Part shown: piece after piece, positions 17,768-25,736 of the stretch
How positions within the stretch are numbered: position 1 is the first letter of the stretch
Layout of the letters: every line of letters starts with the position of its first letter
From: Thalassobaculum_A sp040219615
GTDB taxonomy: Bacteria; Pseudomonadota; Alphaproteobacteria; Thalassobaculales; Thalassobaculaceae
NCBI RefSeq assembly: GCF_040219615.1
Contig: NZ_JAVJSE010000033.1
Span: forward strand, 1 to 64,000
DNA: 64,000 nucleotides
Direction: 5' to 3'
Notes under the pieces: model-generated
What the model saw: the letters and a program-made list of their open reading frames with translations, nothing else
The model's database searches: none
What the model was told of the DNA's origin: nothing
Made by a program: the position numbers and the translations under genes

Positions 17768-18162
17768 CCGCGGAGGCGGCGGACGAGGCGGCGGACGAGG
17801 CGGCGGTTCGCGCGGCCCTCGAGGAGGCGGCCGACACCCTGCGGCGGCTGCCGGCCGGGCTGCGCCGTCCGCGCCTGACGTCCTGGCCGGCGGTGGTGCG
17901 TGACAGCGCCGGCCTGCTGGGCCCGTCCGCCGAGGGGCGGACCCGGCCGGCGGCTCCCACCCCCGGCGCCATCGACCGCATGGACCGGGCGCTGGCCTGG
18001 CTGCTGGCCTGTGACGGCGAGGCGCGGCGGCTGGTCTGGGCCCGGGCCTGCCGGGTGCCGTGGCGCCGGCTGGCGGATCTCGACGGCCGCAGCCACGTCA
18101 CGCTGCGCAAGATCGTCGCCCGTGGCCACGACCAGATCCTGCGCCGGCTGGCGGAGGGATAA
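17764..18162 (+). CDS. DUF6362-like phage protein
   Basis: The 132-residue protein ends in a compact helical region: MDRALAWLLACDGEARRLVW, ARACRVPWRRLADLDGRSHV and TLRKIVARGHDQIL. This resembles the DUF6362 family found in alphaproteobacterial prophages, which has a sigma/HTH-like helical pattern. A DNA-binding or regulatory role is plausible but unproven. It overlaps the preceding gene by four bases. Confidence 0.68.
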   Translation: MTAEAADEAADEAAVRAALEEAADTLRRLPAGLRRPRLTSWPAVVRDSAGLLGPSAEGRTRPAAPTPGAIDRMDRALAWLLACDGEARRLVWARACRVPWRRLADLDGRSHVTLRKIVARGHDQILRRLAEG

Positions 18163-18168
18163 AAAAAT

Positions 18169-18215
18169 GATCGACTCGAGGAAAAATCCTCTTTACAGGA
18201 TTTATAGGATCGACT
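18169..18215. promoter_or_regulatory. AT-rich inverted repeat with flanking direct repeats upstream of terS
   Basis: A perfect inverted repeat AAATCCT/AGGATTT (18184-18190 and 18197-18203, 6-bp centre) is flanked by two copies of GATCGACT (18169-18176 and 18208-18215). It lies about 130 bases before the small terminase gene. It could be a regulator-binding site for the late operon or a terminase recognition (pac/cos-type) site; sequence alone does not decide. Confidence 0.5.
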
Positions 18216-18288
18216 AGAAACTGCTCTACCGTCGGGGCGATGCGGCACGGGCCGCCGCCGCGGCGGTTCTCCTCGCTCCCGCGTCCGG

Positions 18289-18324
18289 CGCGCCGCCATC
18301 CCCCATGGCGGCGCGTCGCCTTTT
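18289..18324 (+). terminator. Leader terminator upstream of the terminase genes
   Basis: A perfect 11-bp GC-rich stem (18289-18299 with 18305-18315) and a CCCCC loop are followed after five bases by TTTT. It sits between the presumed late control region and terS (ATG 18349), so readthrough or antitermination would be needed to express the structural genes. Confidence 0.68.
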
Positions 18325-18348
18325 CACGATCGATTCATGGAGGCCGGC

Positions 18349-18816
18349 ATGGCGGTGCAACGCTGGACGACGCGCCGGCGGGCGGCGTTTCTCAAGGCGC
18401 TCGCCGATACCGGAAACGTCTCCGCCGCGGCCAGGGCGGCCAAGGCGTCGCGCTCGCGGGCCTACCAGCTGAAGGCGGCCGATCCGGAGTTCGCCGCCGA
18501 GTGGACCGACGCCCTGGAGACCGCCATCGACGCCCTCGACGCCGAGGCCCGGCGCCGGGCGCTCGACGGGGTCGAGACCCCGCATTTCCACCAGGGCAGG
18601 GTCGCCGGGACGGTGAGGAAATACTCCGACAGCCTGCTCATGTTCCTCCTGCGCGCCCACCGGCCCGACCGCTACCGCGACCGGCCGGCGGGCGGATCGG
18701 ATGCCGATGCCGACCTCGACGACGACCTCGCCGCCGCCCGCGACACCCTCGCGGCCCGCCTTGCGCGCCTGGATGACGAGCCTGAGCCCGGCGGAACGGC
18801 GCAGGATCCTGAATGA
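18349..18816 (+). CDS. Small terminase subunit (DNA recognition)
   Basis: The 155-residue protein begins with a helix-turn-helix: FLKALADTGNVSAAARAAKA and SRSRAYQLKAADPEFAAEWT. This is the typical TerS layout, as is the later HFHQGRVAGTVRKYSDSLLM segment followed by FLLRAHRPDRYR. It would bind packaging DNA and load the large subunit. ATG 18349 is preferred over ATG 18337 because GGAGG lies six bases before it. Its 3' end overlaps the large terminase by 44 bases. Confidence 0.85.
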   Translation: MAVQRWTTRRRAAFLKALADTGNVSAAARAAKASRSRAYQLKAADPEFAAEWTDALETAIDALDAEARRRALDGVETPHFHQGRVAGTVRKYSDSLLMFLLRAHRPDRYRDRPAGGSDADADLDDDLAAARDTLAARLARLDDEPEPGGTAQDPE

Positions 18817-20050
18817 ACTGTCCGACCGCGAGGCGGCGGCGCTACTGTACGACTGGAGTTTCTGGGCGCGGCCGACGCAGCTGGCCCGGGAAGGCGGCTG
18901 GCGGGTCTGGCTGATCCTGGCCGGCCGCGGTTTCGGCAAGACCCGGACCGGGGCCGAGTGGGTGCGGTCGCTGGCCGAAGGCGGCCGGGCCCGGCGGATC
19001 GCCCTGGTGGCGGAGACCGCGGCCGACGCCCGCGACGTGATGATCGAGGGCGAGAGCGGCATCCTGGCCTGCTGCCCGCCCTGGGCGCGGCCGCGCTACC
19101 AGCCGTCGCGGCGCCGGGTGACCTGGCCGAACGGTGCGGTCGCGACCAGCTTCTCGGCCGACGACCCGGACCAGCTGCGCGGCCCGCAGTTCGACGCCGC
19201 CTGGGCCGACGAGATCGCCAAATGGCGCTACGAGGCGGCCTGGGACAACCTGCTGCTCGGGCTGCGGCTCGGTACCGACCCGCGCTGCGTCGCCACCACC
19301 ACGCCGAAGCCGCGGGCCTGGCTGGCCCGGCTGATGGCGGATCCTGGCACCGTGCTGACCCGCGGCGCCACCCGGGACAACGCGGCCAACCTGGCGCCGG
19401 CCTTCCTGGACCAGATCCTGGCACGTTATGCCGGCACCCGGCTCGGCCGGCAGGAGGTCGAGGGCGAGTTCCTGGCCGAGATCCCGGGGGCGCTGTGGAC
19501 CCGGACGCTGATCGAGGCGGCCCGGTCGGCACCGCCGGCGGCCGGCGACCTGGTGCGCGTCGTGGTCGCGGTCGACCCGGCGGTGACCGCCGGCGCCGAA
19601 AGCGACGAGACCGGCATCGTGGTGGCCGGCACCGGGACGGACGGCCGCTTCTGGGTGATCGAGGACCTGTCCGGCCGGCTGTCGCCGGACCTGTGGGCGC
19701 GGCGCGCCGCCGAGGCGTTCCGCCGGCATCGCGCCGACGCGGTGGTCTGCGAGGTCAACCAGGGCGGCGACCTGGTGGTCGCGACCCTGCGCACCGTCGA
19801 CCCGGTGCTGCCGGTGCGGGCGGTGCGGGCGACCCGCGGCAAGCGCCTGCGGGCCGAGCCGGTGGCGGCGCTGTACGAGCAGGGCAAGGTGCGCCATGCC
19901 GGCGCGTTCCCCCTGCTGGAGGACCAGATGGCGGGCTTCAGCGGCCTGCCGGGCGAGGCCTCGCCGGACCGGCTGGACGCCCTGGTCTGGGCGCTGACCG
20001 ACCTGGCCTTCGACCGGCCGCCGGCCCGCAGCCGCGAGTTCCTGGTCTGA
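18773..20050 (+). CDS. Large terminase subunit (packaging ATPase/nuclease, GTA-type)
   Basis: The 425-residue packaging motor resembles the large terminase of alphaproteobacterial gene transfer agents and related siphophages. The N-terminal ATPase has Walker A in LAGRGFGKTRTGAEWVR and Walker B in FDAAWADEIAKW. The C-terminal RNase-H-like nuclease shows acidic residues in VVAVDPAVTAG, VVCEVNQGGD and DRLDALVWALTDL. The start at ATG 18773 (MTSLSPAERRRIL) gives the expected N-terminus SDREAAALLYDWSFWARP; upstream in-frame codons are out of character. Confidence 0.93.
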   Translation: MTSLSPAERRRILNELSDREAAALLYDWSFWARPTQLAREGGWRVWLILAGRGFGKTRTGAEWVRSLAEGGRARRIALVAETAADARDVMIEGESGILACCPPWARPRYQPSRRRVTWPNGAVATSFSADDPDQLRGPQFDAAWADEIAKWRYEAAWDNLLLGLRLGTDPRCVATTTPKPRAWLARLMADPGTVLTRGATRDNAANLAPAFLDQILARYAGTRLGRQEVEGEFLAEIPGALWTRTLIEAARSAPPAAGDLVRVVVAVDPAVTAGAESDETGIVVAGTGTDGRFWVIEDLSGRLSPDLWARRAAEAFRRHRADAVVCEVNQGGDLVVATLRTVDPVLPVRAVRATRGKRLRAEPVAALYEQGKVRHAGAFPLLEDQMAGFSGLPGEASPDRLDALVWALTDLAFDRPPARSREFLV

Positions 20051-20074
20051 CCGCCTTCCACCGGAGACGCCGCC

Positions 20075-20473
20075 ATGCGCCATGCCGAGGTCCGTGCCGA
20101 GATCGAGACGCGGTTCGCCGCCCTGTGGTCGGCGACGCCGGTCGCCTACGAGAACGTCGCCTTCGAGCCGCCGGGCGACGGTCTGCCCTGGGTGTTGCTC
20201 CGGCTGGCCGACGACGGCGCCGAACTGGCCTCGGTCGGCGGCCCGCCACGGCGCTGGCGTTGTCGCGGCCGGGTGTTGCTGGAGATCGTCACGGCGGCCG
20301 GGACCGGCAGCCGGGCGGCTTCGCTGCTGGCCGACCAGGCTCTGGACCTGTTCGCCGGCTGGCCGGCTTCGTCGCTGACCTTCCTGGCCGGCGCGCCGGG
20401 CCCGGCGGTGCAGTCCGGTGACGGCTACCGGGTCACCGTGACCGTCCCGTTCCGGCACGACGACCTGCGCTGA
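20075..20473 (+). CDS. Tail-terminator-like protein (DUF4128-like)
   Basis: The 132-residue protein starts MRHAEVRAEIETRFAALWSA and ends YRVTVTVPFRHDDLR, the pattern of DUF4128/gpU-like tail-completion proteins that cap the tail tube. Its position, directly after the large terminase and far from the tail genes, is unusual. A second, weaker candidate of the same kind is at 22783-23133. The assignment is by pattern, not a search. Confidence 0.6.
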   Translation: MRHAEVRAEIETRFAALWSATPVAYENVAFEPPGDGLPWVLLRLADDGAELASVGGPPRRWRCRGRVLLEIVTAAGTGSRAASLLADQALDLFAGWPASSLTFLAGAPGPAVQSGDGYRVTVTVPFRHDDLR

Positions 20474-20519
20474 GCGGATCGGCGCCAGGGCGTTCCATGG
20501 ACGGCCGGGAGGAGGCATC

Positions 20520-22232
20520 ATGGTGGTACAACTGTCGGGCGAGGCCGGCCGGGTCGGCCGGGCGGAGGACGTGGCGGTCGTGCAGGCGCTTCTGGCGAAC
20601 ATCGGGAACGGCGGTGGTCGCCCGTTCTGGGACCGGCCGGTGGACGGCCGGCCGAGCGAGGCGCTCGCCGGCGCGATTGAGGCATTCCAGCGGCGCTGGG
20701 TGGCGAACGCGGTGGCCGGCGGGTCGGTCGAGACCGGCGTGGTCCGCCCGGGATCGTCGACGCTCGCGGCCCTGTCCTCGCAGGCCCCGCCGGTTCTCGA
20801 CGGGTTGCGGGCGGCGTCGACCGCGCCGGTGATTCTGTATGCCCAGGACGATCCGCGGGGACGCGCCGGCCGCGGCCGGGCCGAGCCGGCGAACCTGCCC
20901 GGCGCCACCGCCCCGAGCCTGGCGGCGATCCAGCGCGCCCAGGGCCTGCTGGTCGAGCGGCGCCGGCTGGCGGTGACGATCGGCCGGAGCGGCCTGGCCG
21001 GCGATCGCTGGGGGTTCCGGGTGGCGCTGGAGGGACTGACGGTGGTCGGGCCCGACGGGCGGTCGCAGTCCGTGGGCGAGCGGCCCGACGCCCTTCCGCC
21101 GGCGATCTGGCGACTGGTCGACGGCGCGTTCGGCGGTTCCTTCGAGGTCGGCGGCGGCGGCGGGCTGACCGGCCCGGGCGTCTATCGCAGCCGGCGGCCT
21201 CTGGACCTGCTGCGGGTCCGCACCGTCGACGACGCGCTCCTGCTCAGGATGGAGGTCCCGCGCCCGGCGCGATACGAGACCGCGGTCCTGACCTCGGCGG
21301 CACTCGGCGCGATCGCCGAGGCGCGCCCGCTGCCGCGCGAGCGGGAGGACGAGCTCCGTCAGGCCATCGCCATCGTCAGGGGCGACGATCCGGCGACCGC
21401 CCGGCTGCTGGAGGAACGCTGGCGGGCGCTGCGCAACGGCATCGGTGTCGGCAATGTCCGGTACGCCAGCGGCGAGCAGCTTCGCGAGCTGCTGAAGAGG
21501 TCTGGCGAGTATCCGCATCTCCTGGAGACGGCGCAGGCGCTCGCCGTCGTCATCCAGACGATCCCCGATACGGCTGCCGACGCGCTGGAACTGGCGGCCG
21601 CGCCGGTGTCGGCGCTGATCGTCCTGTCGGACATCCTGTCGGGCGGGGCCGTGAGCGAGGCCGAGCGCCTGTACCGGGAACGGCTGGCGGCAGTGGCCGA
21701 GGGCGGCCGGACCGTCGCCGGCGTGACCGTCCCGCCCGCACAGGACCGGCGGACCCATCTCCTGCGTGCGTTCGGGATCGCGCCCGCAGGCCTGCGGCTG
21801 GATGACCGGCGCGAGGCCCGGCTGCTCGACCTCATGGAGCGGATCCTGGAACTGCAGCGGACCCGCAATGCCGGAGCGAAGGACATGGAGGAGGAGATCT
21901 ATCGCGACTGGGGCGGCGAGGATTTCCTCGAGAACCTGCTGCGCGTGTACCGCAGCATTCGCGAACGGATCACCAATCCGGTCAACGCCGAATACCGGCC
22001 GGACGACCAGCTGGCCCGCTACGCGCTTCGGGTCGAGGCGACGGCCGACCTGGTGACGGCTGCGCGACGCCTGAACATCGGACGCAACCTGTTGCGGGCG
22101 ATCCGCAATCCGCGGAGCCGCGCGGAATGGGGTGTGTTCGGCGACCTGCTGCTCGAAATCCTGCAGCAGCAGTCGGACGCGGCGAAGGAGCGGGTCAGGA
22201 CCGGGCTCGCACGCCGGTCGGCGGCGCTCTGA
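20520..22232 (+). CDS. Large protein with N-terminal PG-binding-like domain, function unknown
   Basis: The 570-residue protein has a strong SD (GGGAGGAGG) before ATG 20520. Residues about 15-85 look like a peptidoglycan_binding_1 module (EDVAVVQALLANIG, then DGRPSEALAGAIEAFQRRW). The middle is beta-rich (TIGRSGLAGDRWGFRVALEG). The C-terminal 300 residues are helical and charged, with no enzymatic motif I recognise and no signal peptide. It lies in an unusual place, between a tail-terminator-like gene and the portal, and is followed after 15 bases by a gene for a membrane protein. It could be virion-associated, a lysis-related protein, or cargo. Confidence 0.72.
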   Translation: MVVQLSGEAGRVGRAEDVAVVQALLANIGNGGGRPFWDRPVDGRPSEALAGAIEAFQRRWVANAVAGGSVETGVVRPGSSTLAALSSQAPPVLDGLRAASTAPVILYAQDDPRGRAGRGRAEPANLPGATAPSLAAIQRAQGLLVERRRLAVTIGRSGLAGDRWGFRVALEGLTVVGPDGRSQSVGERPDALPPAIWRLVDGAFGGSFEVGGGGGLTGPGVYRSRRPLDLLRVRTVDDALLLRMEVPRPARYETAVLTSAALGAIAEARPLPREREDELRQAIAIVRGDDPATARLLEERWRALRNGIGVGNVRYASGEQLRELLKRSGEYPHLLETAQALAVVIQTIPDTAADALELAAAPVSALIVLSDILSGGAVSEAERLYRERLAAVAEGGRTVAGVTVPPAQDRRTHLLRAFGIAPAGLRLDDRREARLLDLMERILELQRTRNAGAKDMEEEIYRDWGGEDFLENLLRVYRSIRERITNPVNAEYRPDDQLARYALRVEATADLVTAARRLNIGRNLLRAIRNPRSRAEWGVFGDLLLEILQQQSDAAKERVRTGLARRSAAL

Positions 22233-22247
22233 CGGGGAGGACGGTTG

Positions 22248-22742
22248 ATGGGGATCTTCCTGGCGATCATCGGGCTGCTGACCTTCATCGTCCTGAAGCG
22301 GATCACCGTCGGCTACGGGGCGGCCCTGCAGGAACGGGACGGCCTGACCGACTCCCAGGCCCGCGTCGCCCAGGCCACGCTGGTGATCTGTTCGTTCCTG
22401 GCCGCCCTTTTGGTGGTCGTGGCCTTCCAGGTGCTCACCTGGGATCCCTACGGGTCCGACAGGGTCGCTGCCAGGATGGCGGGACGGCCGATCAATCCCG
22501 GACAGCCCGTGGCCTTTGCCCTGCTGACGGTCATCGTCGCGTTGTCCTACATCCGGTTTCGACTCGGACGCCTGCCGATCGAGAAGTTCATCGATAAGCC
22601 GACCTATATGAAGACCGGCAAGGATCCGATGGAGACCGCCGAGGAATCGCTCGAGGCCTACCGGCGGAGCAAGCGCGAGCGGGCCCGCCGGAAGGACGCG
22701 GAGAACCTTCGCAAGTACGGCACCCGGTTTCCCGACGACTGA
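22248..22742 (+). CDS. Three-TM membrane protein paired with the 570-residue protein
   Basis: The 164-residue protein has three hydrophobic segments (about residues 1-16, 43-64 and 87-102) and a long, highly basic C-terminal tail (RRSKRERARRKDAENLRKYG). GGAGG lies seven bases before ATG 22248, 15 bases after the preceding stop, so the two are one transcriptional unit. No family is recognised. Pairing with a PG-binding-like protein suggests a membrane partner, immunity protein or holin-like role; none is established. Confidence 0.72.
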   Translation: MGIFLAIIGLLTFIVLKRITVGYGAALQERDGLTDSQARVAQATLVICSFLAALLVVVAFQVLTWDPYGSDRVAARMAGRPINPGQPVAFALLTVIVALSYIRFRLGRLPIEKFIDKPTYMKTGKDPMETAEESLEAYRRSKRERARRKDAENLRKYGTRFPDD

Positions 22743-22782
22743 GCGCGCGGATGCCGCCAGCGGCGCCGTCATCGCGGGGGAG

Positions 22783-23133
22783 GTGGACGTGCCGGATCGC
22801 CCGATCGATATCGCCGGCCTGCGTCGCCGCCTCGAACGGCAGCTCGCAGCCGACTGGCCGGCCTTGGGGACGCGCGGTCGCCGCGACACCCACGCAGGGC
22901 GAAGTCCGGCCGTGTCGGTCGAGCCCGGCCGGGCGGTGGTGGTCTGCCATGTGCCGCGACGGGCGGGTGCCGGTGCCGCCCTGGGGCTCGCCGACCGGGT
23001 GGCGGCCCGGTTCCGCGGCCGCAGCATCGGGTCGCTCCGGTTCGACACGCCGGCGATCGACCTCGACGGCCGCGACCCCGCCGGATTCCGCGCCGTCGTC
23101 GTTCTGCCGTTCCGCCGGCACGGCGCCGGCTGA
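22783..23133 (+). CDS. Small phage protein, possible second tail-terminator-like gene
   Basis: This protein of about 116 residues has no ATG in frame; GTG codons at 22783 and 22789 are available, the second better spaced from a G-rich Shine-Dalgarno-like stretch. Its ending (FRAVVVLPFRRHGAG) and length recall the tail-terminator-like protein at 20075, but overall similarity is weak. It sits just before the portal gene. Confidence 0.5.
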   Translation: MDVPDRPIDIAGLRRRLERQLAADWPALGTRGRRDTHAGRSPAVSVEPGRAVVVCHVPRRAGAGAALGLADRVAARFRGRSIGSLRFDTPAIDLDGRDPAGFRAVVVLPFRRHGAG

Positions 23134-23185
23134 CCGCCGTAAGCCTGCCGGCCACCCGCTGACCCGCCAATCGACGGAGAGACCC

Positions 23186-24526
23186 ATGCCCGACGCATCT
23201 GCCGGACCCGCCGGCGGCGCCGATGTCGCGACGCCGAACGCCGCCTGGGCGGCCCGCGCGCCCGACTGGGAGCTGATCCGCGACCTGCTGGGCGGCACCC
23301 GGACCATGCGCGAGGCCGGCGAGCGGCGGCTGCCGCGCGAGCCCGGCGAGAGCCTGGAAGCCTATCGCATCCGGCTGCACCGCACCGTGCTGTTCAACGG
23401 CCTGGCGCGGGCCGTCCAGACCCTGTCGGGCAAGCCGTTCGGCAAGCCGGCGAGCCTGTCGGACGACGCCGATCCGCGGCTGCGTGCGCTCGCCCGCGAC
23501 CTCGACCTGGGCGGCCGCGACCTGACCGGCTTCGCCCGCGACGTGCTGCGTGCCGCCCTGACCGACGGGCTGACCCACATCCTGGTCGACCATCCGCCCG
23601 GCGGGGACGCCGGCGAGACCCTGGCCGACGAGCGGGCCCGCGGCGCGCGACCCTATCTGGTGCACGTCCCCGCCGTCGACCTGATCGGCTGGCGGGCCGG
23701 TGCCGGCGGCCGGCTCGACCGGGTCCGCATCCGCGAGACCGTGGTCGAGCGCGACGGCGCCTGGGGCGAGCGCGCGGTCGAGCAGGTCCGGGTGCTGGAG
23801 CCGGGGCGCTGGTCGCTGTGGCGCCGCTCGGAGGCCGCGAAGGACCGGTCGTGGCGGCGGCACGCCGGCGGCGAGACCAGCCTCGACGCGGTTCCCCTGG
23901 TCACGGTCTATGCCGAACGGACCGGCTTCCTGACGGCCCGGCCGCCGCTGCTCGACCTGGCCTGGCTGAACCTGGCGCACTGGCAGTCGTCGTCGGACCA
24001 GCGCCACATCCTGCATGTCGCCCGGGTGCCGATCCTGTTCGGCCGCAACCTGAAGGTCGGCGAGGAGGGGGTCGAGATCGGCCCGAACCGGCTGATCCTG
24101 GGGGACGGCGACGGCGCCGACCTGAAATATGTCGAGCATGGCGGGGCGGCGATCGAGGCCGGCCGGCAGGACCTGGCCGACCTGGAGGACCGCATGGCGG
24201 TCATGGGGCTGGACCTGATGGTGCGGCGCCCGGGCGGCGTGACCGCCACCGAGCGGGCCATCGATTCGGCGCGGGCCGACTCCGCGCTCGCCGCCCTGGT
24301 GCGGGCGGTCGAGGAGGGACTCGGCGCGGCCCTCGACCTGTGCGCCCGCTGGATGGACCTTCCGCCCGAGGCCGCCGGCCGGGTGACGCTCGACCCCGAC
24401 ACCGGCCTCGACGCCCGCGAGGCCGAGGAGATCGACCTGCTGCTGAAGGCCCGTCTGGCCGGTGAGATCGACCGGCCGACCTTCCTCGCCGAGATCCGCC
24501 GCCGCGGCGTGCTGGCCGCCGCCTGA
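23186..24526 (+). CDS. Portal protein (DUF4055-like)
   Basis: The 446-residue protein matches the DUF4055 group of portal-like proteins by several segments: RDLLGGTRTMREAGERRLPR, YLVHVPAVDLIGWR, WLNLAHWQSSSDQRHILHVA and the C-terminal helical stretch AEEIDLLLKARLAGEID. The portal forms the dodecameric ring through which DNA enters the capsid. It is placed between terminase and scaffold, as expected for a head module. Confidence 0.82.
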   Translation: MPDASAGPAGGADVATPNAAWAARAPDWELIRDLLGGTRTMREAGERRLPREPGESLEAYRIRLHRTVLFNGLARAVQTLSGKPFGKPASLSDDADPRLRALARDLDLGGRDLTGFARDVLRAALTDGLTHILVDHPPGGDAGETLADERARGARPYLVHVPAVDLIGWRAGAGGRLDRVRIRETVVERDGAWGERAVEQVRVLEPGRWSLWRRSEAAKDRSWRRHAGGETSLDAVPLVTVYAERTGFLTARPPLLDLAWLNLAHWQSSSDQRHILHVARVPILFGRNLKVGEEGVEIGPNRLILGDGDGADLKYVEHGGAAIEAGRQDLADLEDRMAVMGLDLMVRRPGGVTATERAIDSARADSALAALVRAVEEGLGAALDLCARWMDLPPEAAGRVTLDPDTGLDAREAEEIDLLLKARLAGEIDRPTFLAEIRRRGVLAAA

Positions 24527-24552
24527 CCCGCAATCGCAACCGGAGTCCGACC

Positions 24553-25263
24553 ATGACCCTGCCCGCCACCGCCGACCGGCTCGAGGACCTGCCCGAGGCC
24601 GTCCGGGAGCACTATGTCGCCACCGAGGACGGCCGCTTCCGGCTCGATGCCGAGGGCGTCGAGGACGTCGCCGGCCTGAAGTCGGCGCTGGAGAAGGAGC
24701 GCGCCGCCCGCAAGGCGCTGAAGGCCGAGCTGGCGGACCGGGGCGATGCGGAGGAGCCCGATGACGACGGGGCGGCGCCGGCCGAACCCGGAGCTGCCGA
24801 GCCCGTCGATGCCGATGCCGAGGCGGTGCCCGCGGCGGAGATCATGCCCGAGCCCGATCCGCGCCGGGCCGCCCTTGAGGCCCGGCTGGTCGACGCCGAG
24901 GCCCGGGCGGCCCTGCAGGCGGCGCGCGGCGTGCCGGAGCTGCTGCTGCCGGTGCTGCGCGACCGGCTGGCGGTGACCGACGACGGCACCGGCGGGCCTG
25001 CGGTGCGGGTGCTCGACGAGGCCGGCGCGCCGCGGCGTCGCGACGGCGAGGACGGCGGGTTCCGCACCGTCGCCGAGCTGGTCGAGGAGCTGCGCGCCGA
25101 CCCGGTCTACGGCCGGGCCTTCGAGGGCTCCGGCAAGGGCGGCAGCGGCGCCCCGACCGCCGGCCGCGGCGAGGGTGGGCCGCTCACCGTCTCGGCCGAC
25201 GACCCGCGCGCCATCGCCCGCCACGTCGCCGACATCGCGGCCGGGCGGGTGCGGGTGGCGTAG
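24553..25263 (+). CDS. Capsid scaffold-like protein
   Basis: The 236-residue acidic protein contains a coiled-coil-like charged region (VAGLKSALEKERAARKALKA), an Asp/Glu/Ala/Pro-rich middle and a conserved-looking C-terminus (RTVAELVEELRADPVYGRAF to HVADIAAGRVRVA, read in parts). This composition and position (portal, then this gene, then coat) are typical of phage scaffold proteins that are lost after capsid assembly. Its last 197 bases recur almost exactly at 27875-28071. Confidence 0.75.
   Translation: MTLPATADRLEDLPEAVREHYVATEDGRFRLDAEGVEDVAGLKSALEKERAARKALKAELADRGDAEEPDDDGAAPAEPGAAEPVDADAEAVPAAEIMPEPDPRRAALEARLVDAEARAALQAARGVPELLLPVLRDRLAVTDDGTGGPAVRVLDEAGAPRRRDGEDGGFRTVAELVEELRADPVYGRAFEGSGKGGSGAPTAGRGEGGPLTVSADDPRAIARHVADIAAGRVRVA
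25066..25262 (+). repeat. 197-bp direct repeat, copy 1 (scaffold 3' end)
   Basis: This segment matches 27875-28071 with a single mismatch (T versus C in the GGCGAGGG-GGGCCG stretch) at a constant offset of 2809 bases. It is the 3' end of the intact scaffold gene. Together the two copies bracket the decayed small gene and the three-gene cassette. Confidence 0.95.
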
Positions 25264-25292
25264 AGGGAGTCCGAGCGATTGCAGAGGATGCA

Positions 25293-25480
25293 GTGAAGGT
25301 CCAACATGTATACGAACAGACGGCCGGAGCGACGGTGTGCTGCAAAATCATTCGCCTGAGTGTCGCGGAATGCGACGCCCAGAATGCTCGGATCGTCGTG
25401 TGTCACTATCCACCGGAGCAACCCTAATGCAGCGATCGCCGCAGCACGTGGCTGGGATGCCAGTTGAATGTGAAATCGGC
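25293..25480 (+). pseudogene. Decayed copy of the 82-residue gene at 28095
   Basis: From GTG 25293 the frame reads 44 codons to a TAA at 25425-25427, containing VAECDAQNARIVVCHYPPEQ. This aligns with VAECDAVNGRIVVYHYPPSQ of the intact gene at 28095. Nucleotide similarity continues past the stop to about 25480 in a shifted frame, so this is a frameshifted, diverged duplicate. It follows the intact scaffold as the good copy follows the decayed scaffold fragment. Confidence 0.8.
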
Positions 25481-25736
25481 GTTGGTACGGCTTGAGTGCA
25501 GGATCTGGCTTGTGTCAGATACCGAGGCTGAATCGGCGACCAAGCTCTTCCGCCAGAGTAGGTGGGCTTAGCCCGGGCGACGGGCCGGATTGGGAGGCCG
25601 TACGATGCACGCACGGCGACGGCACGGAGTGCGGGTAGCGAGTATGCCACAGTTGAGTAAGATGGTGCGGATGCTATGTAGGGGCTGCGGTGCTCGAGGA
25701 GTTCTGCTGGCATATTGATTGATGCGGTGATTGGCA
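25428..25736. other. Gene-poor left flank of the cassette
   Basis: About 309 bases without a convincing gene. The first 50 are the out-of-frame tail of the decayed small gene. The rest is less GC-rich than the surrounding phage genes and should contain the cassette's promoter, but no clear -35/-10 pair stands out. No inverted repeats typical of an insertion sequence were seen. Confidence 0.6.

Noticed and set aside
20433..23198. A 921-codon antisense open frame over the PG-binding-like, three-TM and neighbouring genes
   Set aside because: No domain character; sense-strand genes have strong ribosome-binding sites.
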